The notes beneath the pieces are model-generated. The model worked only from the letters and a program-made list of their open reading frames with translations. It did not search any database and was not told the origin of the DNA. From assembly GCF_028736115.1 (NCBI RefSeq), contig NZ_CP117877.1, positions 3,596,001-3,660,000 on the forward strand: DNA of 64,000 nt. Reading direction: 5' to 3'. The translations under genes were made by a program, and so were the position numbers. Position 1 is the first letter of the stretch. Every line of letters starts with the position of its first letter. Source of the DNA: Mucilaginibacter sp. KACC 22063. Lineage in GTDB: Bacteria > Bacteroidota > Bacteroidia > Sphingobacteriales > Sphingobacteriaceae. Shown piece after piece: positions 58,976-64,000 of the stretch.

Positions 58976-60121
58976 ATGATCATTCCTTTAAAATACAAAG
59001 CCGTTAACTGGGTTGATGGGATGAAGATCTCAAGCGACCATTTTGTTAAAACCGATAACTTTATACAGGATATTGCACGCGACGGCAACTCTATCAGTTT
59101 AAATAATCAGAACTTCGGTCTTTTGCCACCATTTAATGGTGAAAAAACATCGCTTGATATTGTAATTGCAGAGCGCGCCTCTAATAACCTACAGGTAAAA
59201 ATTAAGCAGTGTAATGCCGTAACTGCCGAAGGGTACCGCATCAGTATATCACCTACCTCTTTAGGACAGGAATATACCTTTGATCATTACTTCAGTGCAG
59301 AAACAGCGCCGGATGCCGTTGAAACTTATTTTGTGATACTGACCGTAAACCCGCATGAGCGTGTAGCATCGGGCAAGCCTGATGCCGAAGAAACACCTTT
59401 GCGCTATCCGGAAGTGGAAAGCGGCTATAGCATCACCGTGTTGCCTGCATCGCAGATCAATTCAAAAAATAACAACTATCTGGAAGTAGGCAAATTCACA
59501 AAAAGCAAAGCAGGCATACAAATCGCTTATGATTACATTCCGCCTTGTACAAGTGTATTAAGTCACCCTGAAGTGATTAAGTATTACGAGATCTTCAGCA
59601 ATCAACTGAATGAATTTCAGCTACTCTCTTTCCGTATTATTGATAAGATTACCTCAAAAGATTCGATATCTCCTATCGGTAAAAATGTAAAAATGCTTTG
59701 CGACAAAATGCTGGACTATGTTGCAAGGATCTATTTTTCGTACCGCAACATTGCTTTTAACCAGCCCCCGATAGTTTTAGTAGGATATTTCTCTGAAATG
59801 GCGCATATCTTTTTCAGTTCTATTAAAAGCATTGCCGGTGCCGAACGCGAAGAGCTGCTTAAATATTTTTATGAATGGAAAGATGTAACGCCGGGCAACT
59901 TTGAAGAGCTGTTAGCACGCCTGATTGAGATTGTTTACAATCATCATGATATACGCAGCTCGCTTACAACGGTTGACGAGTTTATGCGCGTGCTGATTGC
60001 TTTATGGAACAAATTAAGCACCCTTGAATATATTGGCCAACGCAAAGAAAACATTGTGGTTGCCGAGCAGCAAGTGGTGCAGGCTGTACAAGCAAAACGC
60101 ACCTGGACATTGTTAGACTAA
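58976..60121 (+). CDS. tssK: TssK baseplate connector
   Basis: A 381-aa protein. It has the family opening AVNWVDGMKISSDHFVKTDN, a shell-like beta N-terminal domain (resembling phage receptor-binding proteins) and a helical middle. The C-terminal domain begins near residue 300. TssK joins the TssFG wedges to the membrane complex. It is the last gene of the plus-strand arm and is followed by a strong terminator. Confidence 0.88.
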   Translation: MIIPLKYKAVNWVDGMKISSDHFVKTDNFIQDIARDGNSISLNNQNFGLLPPFNGEKTSLDIVIAERASNNLQVKIKQCNAVTAEGYRISISPTSLGQEYTFDHYFSAETAPDAVETYFVILTVNPHERVASGKPDAEETPLRYPEVESGYSITVLPASQINSKNNNYLEVGKFTKSKAGIQIAYDYIPPCTSVLSHPEVIKYYEIFSNQLNEFQLLSFRIIDKITSKDSISPIGKNVKMLCDKMLDYVARIYFSYRNIAFNQPPIVLVGYFSEMAHIFFSSIKSIAGAEREELLKYFYEWKDVTPGNFEELLARLIEIVYNHHDIRSSLTTVDEFMRVLIALWNKLSTLEYIGQRKENIVVAEQQVVQAVQAKRTWTLLD

Positions 60122-60138
60122 ATAAATCAACACCTAAC

Positions 60139-60171
60139 AAGAAAGGGCCTGTAAGTTACAGGCCCTTTCTT
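60139..60171. terminator. hairpin terminator between tssK and the DUF2207 gene
   Basis: AAGAAAGGGCCTGTAA and TTACAGGCCCTTTCTT form a 16-bp perfect inverted repeat around a single G. It is located 18 bp after the tssK stop codon and 22 bp before the stop of the convergent DUF2207 gene, ending in T-rich sequence both ways. Confidence 0.9.
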
Positions 60172-60192
60172 AATTTATAACGGTTTTTGTGG

Positions 60193-62079
60193 CTACCAGC
60201 CACCTCCGCCTCCGCCACCTCCGCCGCCACCGGATGAACCACCGCCATCACTACCCGAACTCCAGCTCGAACTTCCCGATGAGCCGCTCGAAGAACCGGA
60301 TTCAGAAACAGGTAAAATATTTACGGCATTATAGAACGTGGTTGGGATATGGTTGACGAATACATGGTACCCGCGCTGGTCGTTATACCAGTCAGGATCG
60401 TAGTTCGCTGCACTCAAAATACTTTCAAATTTTGCAGCCCAGTCATTTTCAACATCAAGCGCTACGGCATATGGCAAAAATCTTTCAAAAACTTCCGGTG
60501 TACGCTCAGGCGCGTTAAGTATGTTCAGCCGGTTTTCTTCAGCTGTTTTAAGGTACATTTTAAACCCTTCTATCATACTCTGCGCCTGTGCACCTAAAGC
60601 TGTATACCTGCCTATGTTGAAAATATAAAGCAGGTATAATGCTAAAATACTAAAGGCCACAATTACGGGTATAGGGGGCAATGCGATGCTGATATTGATC
60701 ATGGAAAACAAAGGAATACCGCCGAACAACGCTCCAAAAATCATCAGGATTAACCCCGATTTATTTCCTCCTTTTACATTACGAAGCCCATACACCAAAG
60801 CGAGGGAGCCGAAGCAAATAAAAGGTAAAAAGAACAGCATCATTAATGCAGAGGTATAACCTGCTGCTATGAAGTAGATGATCAAGGCAATAACAGAGCC
60901 TACACCTGACAGAATAGCCTGTTTAAGATTACTTACATAATAATCACTTAACTTCAATTGAGCCTCAATGCTTTTAGTAAACAACTTACGGGCATTAAAA
61001 AACGTAGTTGCATTTGATTTAGCGGTACTTATGCTATCTCCATCTTCAAACAAACCATTAAACAGGGTTTGTTCTTCGTCAGCAAGTTTGCTGCGGTCAT
61101 TAGTTAACTTATTAAAAGTATATACGCCCTGCTTTTTTTCATCGCCATCTATTTTGATGGTCTTTTTAATCGCCATGTTAATCATGGCGGCGGCGGTAGC
61201 TTTATTGTCGGCACTTTTTTTATAAACATAGCGCAATACAGCCGGCGACCAATCATAAGGCACCCTGAAACTTGGTATAACGGTTGGCTTTTGTACATCA
61301 CGCCCATATTTGCTCCACAAAGTATAATATACTACTGCCGCAATTATCACCAGCAAAACACCCGCAATAATGCCTAAATAGTCGTTATATAATTGCTGCA
61401 GCTTACCCGGCCTTTTAATGATACCGCTGGTGAAAGCAACTGCAATAGTAAACCCTTCGCCCGGTGCCAGGCTATGGTTTGTTGTAAATGTAACGGAGTG
61501 ATCAGCATTTACACTGTTTTGGCAATCCTGCGCTTTTGAACCTTCCATGCCGGTGTAGCAGGATGTATTTCCAGAAACCGAACTGCCTGGCGGCCAGATA
61601 GTAGCAGAAGCCTTTTCTATCTCAAAGTCCCACTTATTACCGGTAACGTTCCAATACAATTCGTCATAGTTATCAAAGAAACCCACGTGGCCATGACTTT
61701 CATAAACAATGGTATAATCGTAATCACCCGGTGTAAGTTCATTAAATGGGTCTCCTACATATATTTTGCGGTTATTATCTTCTTCTTCGGCTTTGTAATC
61801 AACGGTTTTATCGTCCTGTTTTACTGATACAATTTTAAAATCAACTTTCTTTTGGTTCCCTAAAACATCTTTACGATAAAGCGGTATAAATCTTACAATA
61901 CCATGTTTTATGGCATTACCATTGGCATGCACACGAATATGCTCTGCCACGGTAACCAATCCTGTGGTATCAATGTGTATGTCTGAATGGAAATTAATAA
62001 TACGCTCGCGCGTTGTATCAGACTGGGCCATTACCTGCACAGACAGCAGGCAAAGGAATATTTGTAGTATTCTACGCAT
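60193..62079 (-). CDS. DUF2207-family membrane protein
   Basis: A 628-aa protein. The ATG at 62079 is preferred to the TTG at 62085. It has a signal peptide (MRRILQIFLCLLSVQVMAQ) and a DUF2207 extracytoplasmic domain of about 200 residues (GHVGFFDNYDELYWNVTGNK). A membrane helix lies near 235-255, then a cytoplasmic linker, two or three helices near 390-480, and a Gly/Ser-rich C-terminal tail with a run of about ten Gly before the last Trp. Function is unknown. The pairing with LemA is very common and suggests a joint envelope role. Confidence 0.85.
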   Translation of the reverse strand: MRRILQIFLCLLSVQVMAQSDTTRERIINFHSDIHIDTTGLVTVAEHIRVHANGNAIKHGIVRFIPLYRKDVLGNQKKVDFKIVSVKQDDKTVDYKAEEEDNNRKIYVGDPFNELTPGDYDYTIVYESHGHVGFFDNYDELYWNVTGNKWDFEIEKASATIWPPGSSVSGNTSCYTGMEGSKAQDCQNSVNADHSVTFTTNHSLAPGEGFTIAVAFTSGIIKRPGKLQQLYNDYLGIIAGVLLVIIAAVVYYTLWSKYGRDVQKPTVIPSFRVPYDWSPAVLRYVYKKSADNKATAAAMINMAIKKTIKIDGDEKKQGVYTFNKLTNDRSKLADEEQTLFNGLFEDGDSISTAKSNATTFFNARKLFTKSIEAQLKLSDYYVSNLKQAILSGVGSVIALIIYFIAAGYTSALMMLFFLPFICFGSLALVYGLRNVKGGNKSGLILMIFGALFGGIPLFSMINISIALPPIPVIVAFSILALYLLYIFNIGRYTALGAQAQSMIEGFKMYLKTAEENRLNILNAPERTPEVFERFLPYAVALDVENDWAAKFESILSAANYDPDWYNDQRGYHVFVNHIPTTFYNAVNILPVSESGSSSGSSGSSSWSSGSDGGGSSGGGGGGGGGGGW

Positions 62080-62085
62080 CGGCAA

Positions 62086-62640
62086 TTAAAATGTAACGGT
62101 TGGGTTTTCTCTTTCCTGCTGGTTATCCAGATTAAAGAAGGCGCCTTTCTCGAAATGGAACCTTCCTGCAACTATATTTCCCGGAAAGGTTTCAATAGCT
62201 ACATTGTTTTCGCGTACGGTACCGTTGTAATACCTTCTTGATAGTTCGATATCATTTTCTATAGCGTTGAGCTGGGCTTGTAAATCGCGGAAATTTTCAT
62301 TTGCCTTCAGATCAGGGTAATTTTCTACTGAAACCACAAGCTTACCCAAAGCACGGCTTAACTCGTTTTCGACACTGGCCTTTTGATCAATATTGGCTGA
62401 TTGTATGGCCTGTGTGCGCAATGTTGTTACCTGTTCAAGCAATTCTTTTTCATGCGTGGCATAGCCCTTAACTGTATTTACCAGGTTAGGGATAAGGTCA
62501 TGCCGCTTTTTTAAAAGCACATCGATACCGCTCCAACCCTCCTGCATCTGTGTGCGTTTACGTACCAGATTATTATAGATACCTACAATAATAATGGCGA
62601 TGATTACAACGAAACCAAGAAGAACGTATATGAACATCAT
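62086..62640 (-). CDS. LemA-family protein
   Basis: A 184-aa protein with an N-terminal membrane anchor (FIYVLLGFVVIIAIIIVGIY) and a helical bundle: RKRTQMQEGWSGIDVLLKKR, then HDLIPNLVNTVKGYATHEKE and SRRYYNGTVRENNVAIETFP. This is the full LemA pattern. Its stop codon is 6 bp before the chosen start of the DUF2207 gene, so both are translated from one transcript. Confidence 0.93.
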   Translation of the reverse strand: MMFIYVLLGFVVIIAIIIVGIYNNLVRKRTQMQEGWSGIDVLLKKRHDLIPNLVNTVKGYATHEKELLEQVTTLRTQAIQSANIDQKASVENELSRALGKLVVSVENYPDLKANENFRDLQAQLNAIENDIELSRRYYNGTVRENNVAIETFPGNIVAGRFHFEKGAFFNLDNQQERENPTVTF

Positions 62641-62670
62641 AAGCAGAAGATTTTTTATATGTATGAGAGA

Positions 62671-63456
62671 TTATCTGATTACTGTAAGTGGCAAGCCAGG
62701 TGCTTTTCTGTAAAACAAAAACGGCAGTTGATACTCCTCTTTTTCTTTCACATTTTCGAAGTATAAAGCAGGTTCATGATTAGGTTTGATTAATGTAACC
62801 ACTTTACCACCTCCATAAAAATGCATTTGTGCAGATTTATCATCAAACTTTACCTCCATGCCCGGCTGTGATATATAATCAATCATCTCCTGCCAGTCAT
62901 CTTCAGATTCTTTTGCGTTGGAGTAAATTGCTTTGTCAACCTCGCTTAGCTTAACTTCATATAACTTACGGAATGCAGCATAATCTTTATTCAGCAGGAT
63001 TTGCCTGATACGTGCGTAAGCCTGATTAAGGTCTGACCGTATAGCAGGATCATGATTTAAAGCCATACCTGCCGACCAGCCCATTAATTGATAAGGCACC
63101 TCTGCTTTAAAACTAAACTGTTGTTTTAACTCTAACATAGGTGTTTGTGTTTCTATTTTAACAGGCTTAAACTCGGCAATAACGGTTGACTGGCGTAAGT
63201 TTAAAACTTCGGCTACCGCTACCTTAATCTCTAAACTGCTGTTTTCGCTTAAATGATGCGTACCGGCCATTGGCCGCATTACGTAGGAAAGGCTTTGTGT
63301 ACCGCTGTGTAAAATCAGCTGATTTATAGGCACCTGGCTGGTTAGCGTACCTGTATCATCATAACTGTAAGCGGGCATATCGTTTATTAAAATATCAAAC
63401 TTGCAGGCTACCCCTTTAAAATCAATTACGTAATATGGCTGATGAAGTATCGGCAT
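62671..63456 (-). CDS. unknown cytoplasmic protein near the T6SS
   Basis: A 261-aa protein without signal peptide or membrane segment. The first 130 residues are beta-rich (YYVIDFKGVACKFDILINDM, TQSLSYVMRPMAGTHHLSEN) and the second half is mixed (LNQAYARIRQILLNKDYAAF, AQMHFYGGGKVVTLIKP). I do not recognise a family. It sits 30 bp before lemA and 9 bp after the next gene upstream, so it belongs to a run of four minus-strand genes beyond tssK. Confidence 0.6.
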   Translation of the reverse strand: MPILHQPYYVIDFKGVACKFDILINDMPAYSYDDTGTLTSQVPINQLILHSGTQSLSYVMRPMAGTHHLSENSSLEIKVAVAEVLNLRQSTVIAEFKPVKIETQTPMLELKQQFSFKAEVPYQLMGWSAGMALNHDPAIRSDLNQAYARIRQILLNKDYAAFRKLYEVKLSEVDKAIYSNAKESEDDWQEMIDYISQPGMEVKFDDKSAQMHFYGGGKVVTLIKPNHEPALYFENVKEKEEYQLPFLFYRKAPGLPLTVIR

Positions 63457-63465
63457 AGTTATTTG

Positions 63466-64000
63466 TTACTTAGACTGTTTATTGCTTTGCAAAAATTTCT
63501 GAGCGTTTACAAGATCTGGCTCAACGCCATTTTTCAGTGCTGATAGTGTTGCAATACTAACGAATGAAGACACTTGTTTACCATCTTTGGGTGAGGTTAC
63601 CTCGCTTGACATAAAGCGTATAAACAATGTTGGTGTTTGCCAGTAATAAGCACGGGTATCACCATTGTCTTGTAATTTAGCTGTGGGCTGTTTATAATGT
63701 GCAATAAGTGATTTAAGCACCAGGTTTGTAGCTGCCGTTTTCTCTGTTTCGGCATATATTGATGAAACAATATTATTTTGGGCACCAACCTTTACCGCAA
63801 ATTCCATATTTGCACCTGCATAGGTAATTTTAGATCTATCTTTAACCTTGTAATGTACAATGCCATGTTCTCCGCTTACTTTCTCTACAGGTATGCCTTT
63901 AAGTAGCGTTTCAGCATTTTCATCAAATTTAACAGCAGCCAAATCTACTTTTTGCGGAGCCATAGTACAGTTAACATTAATAATGAATAAACAAATTAGT
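63466..64000 (-). CDS. unknown exported protein, truncated at the window edge
   Basis: The frame contains an ATG at 63963 but stays open to base 64000. The residues before that Met (LICLFIINVNCT) look like the hydrophobic end of a signal peptide, so the true start is probably beyond the window and the protein is exported. The visible mature part (about 165 residues) has HGIVHYKVKDRSKITYAGAN and ISSIYAETE-like strands and a KDGKQVSSFVSIATL strand. No family was recognised. Confidence 0.55.
   Translation of the reverse strand, partial: LICLFIINVNCTMAPQKVDLAAVKFDENAETLLKGIPVEKVSGEHGIVHYKVKDRSKITYAGANMEFAVKVGAQNNIVSSIYAETEKTAATNLVLKSLIAHYKQPTAKLQDNGDTRAYYWQTPTLFIRFMSSEVTSPKDGKQVSSFVSIATLSALKNGVEPDLVNAQKFLQSNKQSK

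Noticed and set aside
30412..60121. Prophage or phage-tail-like particle instead of a T6SS
   Set aside because: ClpV, TssK, TssN, TssO and TssR are present, while capsid, terminase, tape-measure, integrase and tail-fibre genes are absent.

Overview
The window looks like chromosome of a Bacteroidota, most likely a sphingobacterium of the Mucilaginibacter/Pedobacter type. This is inferred from the AT-rich intergenic DNA, the lack of Shine-Dalgarno sequences, several matches to the Bacteroidota -7 box TAnnTTTG, many SPII lipoproteins, and a type VI secretion system (T6SS) of the Bacteroidota-specific subtype iii. No rRNA, tRNA, CRISPR array, insertion sequence or phage integrase was seen.

Positions 1-29470 form an ordinary accessory/metabolic region. 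It holds a truncated WYL regulator, a TetR-like regulator, an efflux operon (adaptor, RND pump, TolC-type channel) with a trailing NDH-2-like dehydrogenase and a divergent TetR, and a flavin monooxygenase divergent from an AraC regulator. Next come an alpha-oxoamine synthase with its own TetR, and two lipoproteins that appear to be aerolysin-type pore-forming proteins, one full-length and one reduced. These are followed by a manganese catalase, a large putative alpha-barrel protein, a GH30 xylanase-like lipoprotein, an SDR/flavin-reductase pair, two tandem PqiA-like membrane proteins, a serine hydrolase, an MFS exporter, a Crp regulator and a VOC protein. Strong inverted repeats close several of these units.

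Positions about 29530-60170 are a nearly complete T6SSiii. On the minus strand, from the 54.5 kb end downwards, are a TssO-like protein, a second small membrane protein, a PKD-domain membrane protein, TssR, ClpV, TssB and TssC, a flavodoxin-fold protein, two TssD (Hcp) tube proteins and then the cargo region. On the plus strand are TssE, TssF, TssN and TssK, with TssG inserted in the opposite orientation. TssJ, TssL and TssM are absent, as expected for this subtype. No clear TssQ was seen.

The cargo region (29.5-44.0 kb) holds two VgrG spikes and three toxin modules. They are a GH19-like peptidoglycan hydrolase behind VgrG-1, a PAAR-like membrane protein with a C-terminal deaminase-like domain, and a phage-type muramidase. 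Each module is followed by a tandem pair of paralogous immunity-type genes: two secreted proteins (one frameshifted), two PoNi/DUF1911 proteins sharing a 394-bp repeat, and two lipoproteins. The deaminase module carries two further unknown cytoplasmic proteins. I read this as an interbacterial antagonism island whose immunity genes are duplicating, diverging and decaying.

Positions 60.2-64.0 kb hold a DUF2207 protein, a LemA protein and two unknown proteins. The last of these runs off the window edge.
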